Notes: generated by a model from the sequence alone, not told the origin. Counted from the first letter of the stretch, positions 7,862-17,483 are shown. The stretch is 40,990 bases of DNA from an uncultured Bacteroidales bacterium (GCA_947166105.1 CAMVCZ010000025.1:1-40990); one strand, 5' to 3'. Translations and numbers: made by a program.

Positions 7862-7872
7862 TTGTACTTTTG
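7844..7872 (+). promoter_or_regulatory. Promoter and half-operator of the SNF2-Hsp70 pair
   Basis: The -7 box TACTTTTG lies at 7865-7872. The 12-mer ATAGATTTCGCA lies at 7844-7855, 9 nt upstream, exactly as at the WYL promoter. The left arm of the palindrome is degenerate here, so this looks like a half-site. Confidence 0.65.
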
Positions 7873-7897
7873 CGGTGGAAACAAACAGAAATATATT

Positions 7898-10800
7898 ATG
7901 GCTAAATTCAATATAGGAGATATTGTAAGAGACATCAACACTGAACAAAGAGGAACTATTTCAAAGGTGTTACCATTTATTCGTGGAGACCAAAAATATA
8001 GTGTGTTCTTTAGTCAGGACGACATAAGGGATGTAACTGAGAGGGATCTTGAAGGATTTATCGAAGTGAAAGACTTATTTGATAGATGTGTCCTTGGTAA
8101 TTTCAAGGGCTATAATGATTTTCAGGTATTTAATACTACTTTCAAAATTGAAAACTCTAGTAACAATACTTTGTCGTCAATCAAAGCTTCAAGGACGATG
8201 TTCAAGACTTATCAGTACATACCATTGATGAAGTTTTTGAATTCAGACCTTCAAAGGCTGCTTATAGCAGATGAAGTGGGTTTGGGTAAAACGATTGAAG
8301 CAGGCCATATCATGCTGGAACTAAAAGCTAGGAATGAGCTGAAGAATGTTTTGGTTGTATGCCCAAATGGATTGAGAAACAAATGGCAAGGAGAACTTGA
8401 AGATAGATTTGGTTTGCCATTTCAGATTTTTGAAAAAAAAGATGAGTTGCGAAATGAATTAAAGTCACACAATGGTAAAGCGCGTGGTATCATTTCCTAC
8501 GATACATTAAGGGATACGAAAAATAAGAGTGTGATAAAAGATATAGAAAATGAGGGGTATCAATTTAGCTTAGTTGTTTGTGACGAGGCTCACAGAGTGA
8601 GAAATGGCTCGACAAGGCGTCATGATGCCATTGAGCGTTTGCTGCGACAAGCACAATCAGCTGTGTTTCTTACGGCGACACCAATAATGCTTGGGAGGGA
8701 AAACCTGTACCACTTGCTTAACCTTTTAAATAGCCAACGCTATGATAGTGAAACAGCGTTTGAAGATGAGTCTAGCCATAATGAGCCTTTTGTTTGGGCT
8801 TTAAATAGTCTTAATGGAAATGTTTCGTTATCTGAAATACGAAGGGGCTTGGAAGATATGATTCCAGAGGATGATTATGTTAGAAACTTACCACTCTTTG
8901 AACCCCTGATGGAAAAGCTTAAAGGGGAAGACACAGCAAAACAACGAACATTGATACAAAGTGATTTGTATGATATTAATCCATTAAGCTCTATTATGTC
9001 GAGAACGCGTAAAGTGGACGTTACAACAGACCTTTCGCAAGCAAAACGAGATACCATAACAATATCCGTTGAGTTAAACGAGGTTGAGCAAAAATTGTTT
9101 GACCAATATATGGATAGCCTTAAAAATATGCAGCCTCTTGCGAGTTCTACTCACCAGCAAATGATTGCGAGTAGCATTTTTGCCTATGATAACAGTTTTG
9201 TAGGTAAAGGGTCCATTGATGATTCAAAGTATAACAAGTTGACTCGCATCATCCAAGAGAACCAAACAAAGGGGAATGGTAAAGTTATTGTGTTTGCTCA
9301 GTTCCATAATACTCTTAATTATTTGGCATATAGGCTTTCTAAAGATAATATTGGATACCGTGTTATTAGTGGTAGAATAAGTGATAGGATGAGCCGTATC
9401 AATGCGGTGGAAGAGTTTAAGACAGATAAGTCTGTAACTGTTTTACTTTCGACTGAAGTTGGTGGAGAAGGTCTTGACATGCAGTTTTGCGATACTATTG
9501 TCAATTATGACCTTCCTTGGAATCCAATGGTTGTTGAGCAGCGAATTGGTAGAATCGATAGAATTGGTCAACAATCACAGATTATCCACATTTACAATAT
9601 GCTTGTGAAAGGCACGGTGCAGGAGAAAATACACACCAGATTACAAAGTAGGATTGAAGAGTTTAGAAAGACCATTGGCGATTTGGAACCAATTTTGAGC
9701 CAAAAGTTGGATGACAAAACCATCGGAGAAGAGTTGGGGAGTAATCTGTATCGTATTGAATTAACAGAACAAGAGCGAGAAGAAAAAATGAAACGAATTG
9801 ACAGAGCGTTTCAGCGCAACATGGAGGATTCAAAAAAATTAGAAAAGGAGTTGTCTACCACTTTTACCAGCGATTCTTATTTGCGTAACCATTTGAATGC
9901 CATTATCAATAACAAGGCATACGTTACGGAACAGGAGCTTGAGAATTATGTAAGAATGTTGTTTAGGAAAGAGCTACCAACATGCACAATCAGTGAAATG
10001 GATAAAGATGGAATTGTGCGTATTTCAGTGCCACAAAGCCAACCAAAGGTAATTGTGAACTTCTTAAATAACTATACGTCTCTGCCAGGTGAAAACGGAG
10101 AATTGATAAAAAGCTTTGTCAATTCCATTCGCGATAAAAATTCGTTTAAGGTTACATTTACGCAGGATGTGGCAGAAACCAATAGGTCTATACCTTATCT
10201 TAGCATATACCATCCGTTTGTAATTGTTGCAAAAGAGAAGATAAGGAAAGTAATTAATGAAGATACGGATGTGTTTCGATATCAATTGAAAGAAATTGAT
10301 ATTTGTGAGGATGGAGGACAGAATGTTAACCAAGGGTATTATGTTTTGGCGGTATATAATGTCATAACAGAATCGTTTAGGTATGGTCAATCAAGAAAGA
10401 TGCAGGAAGTTCACCCTGTATTGTATGATATTCAAAATATGGATGTAGAGAATAATGAGGAAATTGTGGATGCGTTTTATAGAGCTGTACAAACGGCAGG
10501 GTTGCCATGGGACTCAAAGGATTTCTATCATGTAGATAGGGACGCTGCTGATGATATGAGATCTTGTTTTGCTGATGCAATTAGAGACTATAAGAATGAT
10601 TATAGAGATGTTGTGTCGCGTAAACAGAGAAATGATATTGAACATCAGCGTAATGGTGTTGAGGCGAGATACAATAAACAGATAATAGATATGAGGGCGA
10701 TTGTCGAAAGATCAGAAAGTAATATTGGACTATGTGATAGTTTAATTGCAGCAGGTTTCGCAGATTCAACACTTGACTTCTTTGTGGATGGAAATACTAC

Positions 10801-10972
10801 AGAGACGGTCAAGGAAAAGAAGGAAAAACTTGAAAAAGTACTTCCCGCGCAGAAAGGTAGATTGCGTAGTTTGGAAGATGCACGCGATACTAAGTTAAAG
10901 GCTTTGGATTCTGTAAGCGAACCAATTGTTTCTGACAAACTTATGATGTTGAACCTTATAAAAGTGATTTGA
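7898..10972 (+). CDS. SNF2-family helicase (RapA/DrmD-like), AT-rich
   Basis: A 1024-residue superfamily 2 ATPase. Motif I is ADEVGLGKT (about residues 124-132), motif II is CDEAHR (about 228), motif III is FLTATP, and the RecA2 part has GGEGLDMQF and QRIGRIDRIGQ. This is the SNF2/RapA-like signature of double-stranded DNA translocases that move protein-DNA complexes. About 400 C-terminal residues have no motif I recognise; the last 120 look coiled-coil. The ATG at 7898 is chosen because the upstream frame overlaps the promoter. The stop is one base before the Hsp70-like start, so the two are almost certainly cotranscribed. No DISARM or BREX partner genes are present. It is clearly more AT-rich than the surrounding core genes. 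Confidence 0.93.
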   Translation: MAKFNIGDIVRDINTEQRGTISKVLPFIRGDQKYSVFFSQDDIRDVTERDLEGFIEVKDLFDRCVLGNFKGYNDFQVFNTTFKIENSSNNTLSSIKASRTMFKTYQYIPLMKFLNSDLQRLLIADEVGLGKTIEAGHIMLELKARNELKNVLVVCPNGLRNKWQGELEDRFGLPFQIFEKKDELRNELKSHNGKARGIISYDTLRDTKNKSVIKDIENEGYQFSLVVCDEAHRVRNGSTRRHDAIERLLRQAQSAVFLTATPIMLGRENLYHLLNLLNSQRYDSETAFEDESSHNEPFVWALNSLNGNVSLSEIRRGLEDMIPEDDYVRNLPLFEPLMEKLKGEDTAKQRTLIQSDLYDINPLSSIMSRTRKVDVTTDLSQAKRDTITISVELNEVEQKLFDQYMDSLKNMQPLASSTHQQMIASSIFAYDNSFVGKGSIDDSKYNKLTRIIQENQTKGNGKVIVFAQFHNTLNYLAYRLSKDNIGYRVISGRISDRMSRINAVEEFKTDKSVTVLLSTEVGGEGLDMQFCDTIVNYDLPWNPMVVEQRIGRIDRIGQQSQIIHIYNMLVKGTVQEKIHTRLQSRIEEFRKTIGDLEPILSQKLDDKTIGEELGSNLYRIELTEQEREEKMKRIDRAFQRNMEDSKKLEKELSTTFTSDSYLRNHLNAIINNKAYVTEQELENYVRMLFRKELPTCTISEMDKDGIVRISVPQSQPKVIVNFLNNYTSLPGENGELIKSFVNSIRDKNSFKVTFTQDVAETNRSIPYLSIYHPFVIVAKEKIRKVINEDTDVFRYQLKEIDICEDGGQNVNQGYYVLAVYNVITESFRYGQSRKMQEVHPVLYDIQNMDVENNEEIVDAFYRAVQTAGLPWDSKDFYHVDRDAADDMRSCFADAIRDYKNDYRDVVSRKQRNDIEHQRNGVEARYNKQIIDMRAIVERSESNIGLCDSLIAAGFADSTLDFFVDGNTTETVKEKKEKLEKVLPAQKGRLRSLEDARDTKLKALDSVSEPIVSDKLMMLNLIKVI

Positions 10973-10973
10973 T

Positions 10974-12536
10974 ATGGCTGTAAAGATTGGGTTAGATTTT
11001 GGTACTCACTATACGAAAATCTGCGTAGAGGACAGTACTGACAATAGGAATAGAAGGTATTCATTCCAAAAATTTTATGATTTAAATGACGAGCCTAGTT
11101 TTGTGTTGCCTTCGGTTGTTCAACTCAATAATGACAATACACTTTCTTATGGGTTTGTTGACACGGGTGATGCCGCAATGGTTGTTGAACTACAGAGAAA
11201 AGATGTGCCTCATAAACCATTAGATCCAGTCTATCAAAACTACAAGCAGTTTCCTGAACCAATAAAGCCTATTGCGCCGATTGTTAAATCCGATAAAAAG
11301 TCTAAGAATACAATTAATAGTTTTTCAGTTCTCAAAGATGCGCTTGCTGAAATAAAACGTCAGGGTGACGAGAAGCTTCGAGAGGAAAAGGAACAAAAGA
11401 AATATGAAAAAGCACTGGCGGAGTATGCGAAAAGATGTAAAGAACGCCAGACTGCAATAGCGCAGAATATAAAAGAAGTGGACGATTATAATGATAGGAT
11501 AAGGAGGGCTTATGAAAAAAGATTGCATGAATGGATTGAGTATGAGCAAATGCCAGAGAAGTTAATTCCTGCGATATATAGGAGTTTTAAACAAATGGTG
11601 TTTTCAGATGGTTTTGACTGGCGGTTTGAATTGGATCCGATGTTGGTTTCTATTTGGTATCTGTGTTATGTGTTTTTTGATTTGGATAGGGATTATGGAA
11701 CACAGAACTTAGTTGTTTGTATGGGTACATCAAGCGGACAAAACAATTGGCAAAAGAACAAAGAGAAAGCAACTCAGATTATTCTAACAGTCTATGATCT
11801 GATAGAGCGTGTTTTTAACCATGACCGTGAAAGGTTTTTGTCATCTACACTTGATGAGCTTAAGCGTGTTACCAATATTAAAGAGTATACTAAAAAGGAT
11901 AAAGAAGATAACCAGATATTTGTTTTCCCAGAAGCATACGCAAATTTGAACCCATTGGCCAAACAAAAAAGATTTGGAGCGGGTGTCAATGCAGTTGTAG
12001 ATATTGGAGGTGGTACGACTGACATTAGCATTTTTGTTGCTCCTATGGGAGATGAAGTGAAGATATTTGATTACGAATCGATACCTTATGGAGTAAATGC
12101 TATAGAGAAAGACGGGGAAGATGCTCACTTTTATGCTGTGGAGAGTAGGATAGACCGTTTTTCAGTGAAAATTATGCAAAAAGCACAGAGTATCGGAGTC
12201 AAACAAGACGAGGCTACGAGGATTGTTAATAATAGACCAATCGTTTTTACCGGAGGCGGCTCAATGAAAAATGGCTTATGTAGGCGTTATGTAGGGTTTA
12301 CAGATATAATTCGTATAGGTACTGCGGTATCAAATAACTATTCAATCGATGATGCTATAGAAGTGTCGAAAAAAATACCTATGTTATCAACTTCTCTTGG
12401 ATTGGCTTTGTGTGGAAATGATGCTTATATTCCAATGATTACGTATGCTAAGCTTTTTGAAATAGTGGAAGAAGCTTATACAGGGGTGAAAGATGAAACA
12501 GAACATGCTGCAGATTATGGATTGGCGGATACCTAA
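10974..12536 (+). CDS. Hsp70/actin-fold ATPase-like protein paired with SNF2 helicase
   Basis: A 520-residue protein with an actin-like ATPase fold. Phosphate-1 motif IGLDFGTHYTKI is at about residues 5-16, phosphate-2 motif VDIGGGTTDISIF at about 341-353, and the adenosine motif VFTGGGSMKNG at about 423. Between the first two is a Lys/Glu-rich coiled-coil insertion (about 120-190) not found in DnaK. There is no DnaK-type substrate-binding domain, so it is not a standard chaperone. Its tight coupling to the helicase gene (1-bp gap) suggests a two-protein complex, perhaps a nucleotide-dependent sensor or regulator of the helicase. The function is not known to me. Confidence 0.85.
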   Translation: MAVKIGLDFGTHYTKICVEDSTDNRNRRYSFQKFYDLNDEPSFVLPSVVQLNNDNTLSYGFVDTGDAAMVVELQRKDVPHKPLDPVYQNYKQFPEPIKPIAPIVKSDKKSKNTINSFSVLKDALAEIKRQGDEKLREEKEQKKYEKALAEYAKRCKERQTAIAQNIKEVDDYNDRIRRAYEKRLHEWIEYEQMPEKLIPAIYRSFKQMVFSDGFDWRFELDPMLVSIWYLCYVFFDLDRDYGTQNLVVCMGTSSGQNNWQKNKEKATQIILTVYDLIERVFNHDRERFLSSTLDELKRVTNIKEYTKKDKEDNQIFVFPEAYANLNPLAKQKRFGAGVNAVVDIGGGTTDISIFVAPMGDEVKIFDYESIPYGVNAIEKDGEDAHFYAVESRIDRFSVKIMQKAQSIGVKQDEATRIVNNRPIVFTGGGSMKNGLCRRYVGFTDIIRIGTAVSNNYSIDDAIEVSKKIPMLSTSLGLALCGNDAYIPMITYAKLFEIVEEAYTGVKDETEHAADYGLADT

Positions 12537-12888
12537 TAATATTTTTATCAAAGCTGGTAGTACTTCATTCAGTATGTCTGTAGTCGAAAAAAAGTTGTAA
12601 ATCTCAAATCATGACATGCTCTTATTCAACCTCTTTGCCATCTCTATCATCCCCCTCCATCGCCATCTGTGATGCCCACGCGACCAAGATTCAATCAATC
12701 GGCATCGAAACAAGAATCTATTCTGGGATTGCTTTTGCAGTGGGTGTTGGTGTGTAGGCGGCAAGCCTCCCGAAGCAATCTGAATTGTTCGTACAAAATC
12801 AACAAACTTATTCGTATTTTTGCAGGCGCAAACGATGTTTAGAATGTCGTATCGGAAATGTAATGTAACACAAAATCAATCAAATACC
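12537..12888. other. Intergenic region after the Hsp70-like gene, with a palindrome
   Basis: There is no gene in this 350-bp gap. It contains an imperfect palindromic element at 12727-12780 with arms GATTGCTT/AAGCAATC and an inner hairpin AGGC-ggcaa-GCCT. The arm CGAAGCAATC also occurs in the repeat inserted in mfd. The subtilase promoter is at 12815-12822. The rest shows nothing I can name. Confidence 0.6.
12815..12822 (+). promoter_or_regulatory. -7 box of the subtilase gene
   Basis: TATTTTTG, a perfect match, with a TTG at 12785 as a possible -33 element. It makes the ATG at 12889 more likely than the frame's first start at 12820. Confidence 0.65.
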
Positions 12889-15483
12889 ATGAAGAGATCC
12901 ATTTTTACCCTGATTCTTGCCCTCGGTTTTAGTGCCTTGTTCGGCCAACCCGACGGACTTCAACATGTCATCGTCATGATGGCCGACCGCTACGAGGATG
13001 CCCAACTTTCGCAAAAAACCACGTTGATGACCAAAGAGCAACGCCGCGATTTCGTCATCGCCGAAAGAAAAGCGTTTTGCCAAGCATCGCAAGCCCAAGT
13101 GCTTGATTTTCTTGAAGGTTACAAAAATGACAACTTGGTCAGCGATTTGAAAACCTTCTGGTCGTTCAACGGCTTCAGTTGCTCAGCCAATGCCGAAGTC
13201 ATTGCGCAACTCGCTCAGCGCAAGGACGTTGCCATGATTATCCCTGACGAAATGCGCCCTATGATTCCCCAAAACGAGAAGATTGGCCCTGCCACAAGAG
13301 ACAATGCCTGGCATGTGGACAAAATCAACGCGCCTGCGGTTTGGAACTACGGCGGCACAGGCTACACGGGCAACGGCATCATCATCGGCCTCATCGACAC
13401 GGGCGTCAACTACAACCACATCGACATTGCCAACAGTATGTGGGACGGCGGCAGCGAGTTCCCCCACCACGGCTATGATGTTTTCTATCAAGACCTTGAC
13501 CCCATGGACGACCAAGGTCACGGCACACACACCGCTGGCATTTTGGCGGGTCAAGGCACGGCTGGCACCCAAACGGGTATCGCCCCGGGAGCCAAAATCA
13601 TGTCCATCAAGGTTTTGGGCGAAGATGGAGAAGGCGAAGCCACCCACCTCATCCAAGGCGTTGAGTTTGCTTTGGAACACGGTGCCCACCTCCTCAGCAT
13701 CTCGCTCAGCGATGTCGGGGCCGGTCCCTGCTACTACTACCGCGACGTTTTCGCCACCTGTTTGGATGCGGGCGTGGCGGCTGCCGTGGCTTGCGGCAAC
13801 GAAGGCCAAACGCAATACACCTACCCCATCCCCTTCAACATCAGCGCTCCGAGCAACTGCCCTCCGGCATGGCTCCATCCCGACCAAAGGAACCTCATTG
13901 AAGGCGGCCTGACCTCCGTCATCAGCGTGGGTGCCACCGACTCCAACGACGAACATTGCGGCTTCTCCTCCGTCGGTCCAACGACTTGGGCTTCAGGCGC
14001 GAATGTCGGCAACTACAACGACTATCCTTACGAAAACGGTGATGTCAACCAGCCCGGCTTGATTCGTCCCGACATTTCGGCTCCGGGTGCCAACATCACC
14101 TCGTTGAACTACCAAACCACCAACAACTACATCGAAATGGACGGCACTTCGATGGCTACGCCTTGCGTGGCGGGTGTGTTGGCCATGTTGCTTGAGGCCA
14201 ATCCCGACTTGAGTCCCGCCGAATTGGACTCCATCATCGAACTCACCTCCGTTAGGGTCGGCAACACCATGAAAAACAACCGTGTAGGCTCTGGCCGCAT
14301 TGACGCTTTGGCCGCCATCAACGCCTTGTTCCATCATGGCCCCACCAACCTCACCGCCGACTTCGACGGCGAGCAAGTCATCCTCAACTGGACCGCCGCT
14401 CCCGAAGGCATTTCCTACGACGTTTATCGTGACGGTATGCGCATCGCCAACAGCCTGACGGCGACCACCTATACCGACCACATCAACTATGCGGGTTCAT
14501 ACACCTATTATATTATTGCCCATTTGGAAAACGACCTGACCTCGCTCCCCTCCAATTACCTCACCCTGACGAAAGCGGTCGAGATTGAGGCCGAAGTCAT
14601 CAACAACATGCGTGTGTCGCTGTCGTGGAACCTGCCTGCGGGCGTTTACGACGGCTTCGAGTCGGGCGACTTCTACCAAAACATGTGGATTAATGACGCC
14701 ACCAGCCCTTGGGTCATCACCACCACGCAACCCAACGAAGGCAGCTATTGCGCCAAGTCGACCAACACGGGCATGTTCACCAACAGCAAGATTTCATTGG
14801 CGGTCAACCTGCCTACATCGAGTGTTGTAAGTTACTATGCCCGAGTCAGTTGCTTCCCGCTCAACGGCTGCGGCTTCTTCATCGACAATGTGCAATATGG
14901 CGAAACCTTGAAGGACGAAGTGCCGTGGACGCGCTACACCGTTGCCATTGGTCCCGGCAACCACATTCTGGAATGGAAATACGCCAACCAACTCGCCGAA
15001 GGCGAATACGATAACGCTTTCTACATTGACGACATCACCGTGGGCACGCCTTTTGAAATCTATCGCGCCAACTGCGACGGTAGCAACAGCGTCCTGATTG
15101 CCTCCAACGTGGCCCAGCCGAATTATGTCGATTACGGTTGGGATGCCCTGCCGATTGGCCAATACAAATACGGCATCAGCACCGATGGCGGAAACACCAT
15201 TTCGTGGTCGGAGTGTTTGGAGAAGGATGTGTTGGGCGTGAATGAACTGGATGGATTGGAAGCCAATGTTTATCCCAATCCCGCCAATGACCAACTGACC
15301 GTGGAATGTGTTGGTGCAAAGCGTGTTACCCTCGTTTCCATGACGGGCGAAACACTTTATGCGGCTGAAGTTGGTGCCAACAAAGTTGTCTTGTCGCTCA
15401 GCGAGTATCCTTCTGGAATGTATTTCGTTAGGATTCAGAGCGATGGAGGTTGTTTCATAAAGAAATTCTGTATTGTTAGATAA
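12889..15483 (+). CDS. Secreted S8 subtilisin-like peptidase with T9SS sorting domain
   Basis: An 864-residue secreted peptidase. A Sec signal peptide (MKRSIFTLILALGFSALFGQ) is followed by an inhibitor-like propeptide (about 25-130). In the S8 domain the catalytic Asp is in IGLIDTGVNYNH (about 168), His in DDQGHGTHTAG (about 209) and Ser in GTSMATPCVAG (about 419). A fibronectin III-like domain (about 485-560) and a beta-rich region starting YDGFESGDFYQNMW (about 588) come next. The last 75 residues are a type A sorting domain (VYPNPANDQLTV to the C-terminal basic end). It should cross the outer membrane by T9SS and act at the cell surface or outside. The start is supported by the signal peptide and the promoter. 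Confidence 0.93.
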   Translation: MKRSIFTLILALGFSALFGQPDGLQHVIVMMADRYEDAQLSQKTTLMTKEQRRDFVIAERKAFCQASQAQVLDFLEGYKNDNLVSDLKTFWSFNGFSCSANAEVIAQLAQRKDVAMIIPDEMRPMIPQNEKIGPATRDNAWHVDKINAPAVWNYGGTGYTGNGIIIGLIDTGVNYNHIDIANSMWDGGSEFPHHGYDVFYQDLDPMDDQGHGTHTAGILAGQGTAGTQTGIAPGAKIMSIKVLGEDGEGEATHLIQGVEFALEHGAHLLSISLSDVGAGPCYYYRDVFATCLDAGVAAAVACGNEGQTQYTYPIPFNISAPSNCPPAWLHPDQRNLIEGGLTSVISVGATDSNDEHCGFSSVGPTTWASGANVGNYNDYPYENGDVNQPGLIRPDISAPGANITSLNYQTTNNYIEMDGTSMATPCVAGVLAMLLEANPDLSPAELDSIIELTSVRVGNTMKNNRVGSGRIDALAAINALFHHGPTNLTADFDGEQVILNWTAAPEGISYDVYRDGMRIANSLTATTYTDHINYAGSYTYYIIAHLENDLTSLPSNYLTLTKAVEIEAEVINNMRVSLSWNLPAGVYDGFESGDFYQNMWINDATSPWVITTTQPNEGSYCAKSTNTGMFTNSKISLAVNLPTSSVVSYYARVSCFPLNGCGFFIDNVQYGETLKDEVPWTRYTVAIGPGNHILEWKYANQLAEGEYDNAFYIDDITVGTPFEIYRANCDGSNSVLIASNVAQPNYVDYGWDALPIGQYKYGISTDGGNTISWSECLEKDVLGVNELDGLEANVYPNPANDQLTVECVGAKRVTLVSMTGETLYAAEVGANKVVLSLSEYPSGMYFVRIQSDGGCFIKKFCIVR

Positions 15484-15489
15484 ATTCCG

Positions 15490-15578
15490 CACGCAGAATA
15501 CGCAGAACTATGGGAATCGCGATGCGACGATCAATCCGCGTCCGATAGGCTTCTGCGTATTCTGCGATTTCTGCGTGA
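15490..15578. repeat. Dispersed inverted repeat, family A, copy 1
   Basis: An 89-bp element. The left end has two 9-nt units (CACGCAGAA, TACGCAGAA), the right end three (TTCTGCGTA, TTCTGCGAT, TTCTGCGTG). The centre (about 43 bp) aligns with the copies at 17584-17670 and 27052-27137. It fills the gap between the subtilase stop and the XRE stop. Confidence 0.85.
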
Positions 15579-15582
15579 GACA

Positions 15583-15783
15583 TCAATCCGTTTCTTCCAA
15601 GAAGAAAATCTCCTCCACCGATTTCCCAAACACCTGTGCCATCTTCAAGGCCAAGACTGTGGAAGGCACATACCGCCCTGATTCTATGGCGTTTATTGAT
15701 TGTCGGCTCACACCAATGCGGTGGGCCAAATCCTCTTGCGTAAGGTCCTTTTCGGCCCGCGCCACTTTCAAACGGTTCTTCAT
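15583..15783 (-). CDS. XRE-family HTH regulator, small
   Basis: A 66-residue protein that is essentially one lambda-repressor-type helix-turn-helix: LTQEDLAHRIGVSRQSINAIESGRYVPS, followed by LALKMAQVFGKSVEEIFF. It resembles the compact regulators that sit beside small membrane proteins in many Bacteroidota and Firmicutes. Its start overlaps the stop of the upstream 4-TM gene by 4 bp, so the two are translationally coupled. It presumably regulates this two-gene operon; the target is unknown. Confidence 0.9.
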   Translation of the reverse strand: MKNRLKVARAEKDLTQEDLAHRIGVSRQSINAIESGRYVPSTVLALKMAQVFGKSVEEIFFLEETD

Positions 15784-16241
15784 TGCGCGCCTCCTTTGTT
15801 GAAGCGGAACATAGCTATCTTGAATTTAATCACGAACAGCAGAAGAAACACAAAGAACACCAAATAAGGAATATACATATAGATGAAGCCGTAAATCAGC
15901 AAGGTGCCAAGAATGAACAAGCCCGCCGAGACGTATGTGGACCAAATCAGGCTCTGCGATCGAATATACTGCACGAATTCATCTTCGACCCTTTCCTTGG
16001 AAAAACCAATGAAAATCAATGCGATAATCAACAAAGGCATGGCGATGGAGTACATACTCGTTTTGACCATGCGAAAGAAACCATCCTCATTGTCATCATC
16101 AAAAAAGACATCCACATAAAGTGCAGGCATACGGATTGTAATATCGTTAATCACACCCAGTAACAATACCACAAAAGAAACAATGGCAATCACCCATCCA
16201 ATCCATTGGAAGTAGTGGGGAAACAAATAGTTTTTCTTCAT
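15780..16241 (-). CDS. Four-helix membrane protein paired with XRE regulator
   Basis: A 153-residue protein with four predicted membrane helices (about residues 12-32, 62-82, 100-120 and 123-143) and an acidic loop DVFFDDDNEDGFF between helices 1 and 2. I do not recognise a named family beyond the frequent small-membrane-protein/XRE pairing. It overlaps the regulator gene by 4 bp. The upstream TlpA-like gene ends 12 bp before its start, so all three may be on one transcript. Confidence 0.75.
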   Translation of the reverse strand: MKKNYLFPHYFQWIGWVIAIVSFVVLLLGVINDITIRMPALYVDVFFDDDNEDGFFRMVKTSMYSIAMPLLIIALIFIGFSKERVEDEFVQYIRSQSLIWSTYVSAGLFILGTLLIYGFIYMYIPYLVFFVFLLLFVIKFKIAMFRFNKGGAQ

Positions 16242-16253
16242 AACGTATAGATT

Positions 16254-17483
16254 TTATTTGTTTTCCAAAAGTTTCACCAAATCCGCCTCCAGCTCCTCTT
16301 CCATGCCTTTGCCATAGCCGACGTGCATCTTCGCTATCTTGCCCTCGCCGTCGAGGAAGTACAGAGTTGGATAGCCCGAAACGTGATAAGTTTCAGCCAA
16401 TTCGCGCTCAGAGAAAAGAATGGTGTAGTTGATGCCGCGTTTGGCCAAAAAGTCGGCCATTTCGTCCTCAATTGGGTCGTCAATCGGGTCGACGCCGAGC
16501 ATAACAAAGCCTTTGTCCTTATATTTGTCGTAAAGACTCTGCAACACGGGCATGGCCGCACAACACGGGGCGCACGACTTGTAGAAGAAATCGAGCAACA
16601 CCACCTTCCCTTTCAGGTCGGCGAGGCTTATGGTGTCGCCAGCGAGTGTGGGCAGCGACCAATCCGGGGCGGGCGAGCCCTCGGCAAGCGGTTCGGGTTC
16701 CTTGTAGGGTTGGTAATCCTTCAAGACGACATTCTCGGGGACAGATTCCAAAGTCAATTTGGATTCATCCACATTCGGGTCGAAGGAGAGTAACTTGCAT
16801 TCCTTATATTGGTATAAGGTATCCTGTTGTTCCACGACATCAAAGGCCGTGGCAAATTGGATGGGCAAATAGTCTTTCTTGTCGATCCAGAAGTATGTCT
16901 CTTGCCGAATGGTCATCATGCCGAAAATGCTATCAGGCTCCTTATCGGCTGGAGCGAGAATATCGACCAAATAGCATGGTTTCCCGTCCAATCGGGTTTC
17001 TGAAAGAATATAGGAATAGGTACTGTCGGCCAACCTTTCCTCATTCGGAAGCGGATAACTGCTTATATGCGTCAACACGGAATAGAACGTGCGGTTGTGC
17101 CTTGTCGCGATGATGTCGGCAGCCCAAGGATCGCATGGCATAATGGTTCCTGTACTGTCAACAAAGCTGACGAATTCGTTTCCAGTATAAAGGAAATGAC
17201 GGCTGTGTTCTGATTTAAGGTCTTCCTCAAACATGGCGAAAGCCCTGTAATACACAGTGTCGTCAGGGAGTTTCTTGAAATCACAGACATAGCGGTAATG
17301 AGTCGTGTCGTTGTCCGACATGTATTTCATCCGCTCTTCCATTTTGTAATGCCCACCTTGGATGGACTGGCATTTCTGGTAGGATTTCCGAAGGACTTCT
17401 TCGGCAGTGGGCTTGCTGTTGCAGCCCACAAGCACGACCGCGATGATAGCCAATGGCAATTTAGATTTAAACAGGTACTTCAT
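16254..17483 (-). CDS. TlpA-like thioredoxin-fold lipoprotein
   Basis: A 409-residue protein. A lipoprotein signal ends at VLVGC (Cys21). A roughly 240-residue N-terminal region, probably beta-rich, follows, and a C-terminal redoxin/TlpA domain (about 270-409) carries the active site CAPC in FFYKSCAPCCAAMP and the cis-Pro in GYPTLYFLDGEG. Such proteins act as periplasmic thiol-disulfide reductases anchored to the membrane. Domain order (unknown N-terminal domain, then TlpA) is common in Bacteroidota. The extra Cys directly after CAPC is slightly unusual. The ATG at 17483 gives a clean signal peptide. Confidence 0.88.
   Translation of the reverse strand: MKYLFKSKLPLAIIAVVLVGCNSKPTAEEVLRKSYQKCQSIQGGHYKMEERMKYMSDNDTTHYRYVCDFKKLPDDTVYYRAFAMFEEDLKSEHSRHFLYTGNEFVSFVDSTGTIMPCDPWAADIIATRHNRTFYSVLTHISSYPLPNEERLADSTYSYILSETRLDGKPCYLVDILAPADKEPDSIFGMMTIRQETYFWIDKKDYLPIQFATAFDVVEQQDTLYQYKECKLLSFDPNVDESKLTLESVPENVVLKDYQPYKEPEPLAEGSPAPDWSLPTLAGDTISLADLKGKVVLLDFFYKSCAPCCAAMPVLQSLYDKYKDKGFVMLGVDPIDDPIEDEMADFLAKRGINYTILFSERELAETYHVSGYPTLYFLDGEGKIAKMHVGYGKGMEEELEADLVKLLENK

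Noticed and set aside
7898..12536. DISARM or BREX system
   Set aside because: The helicase is DrmD-like, but no DUF1998 protein, methyltransferase, phospholipase-D protein or PglZ is present.
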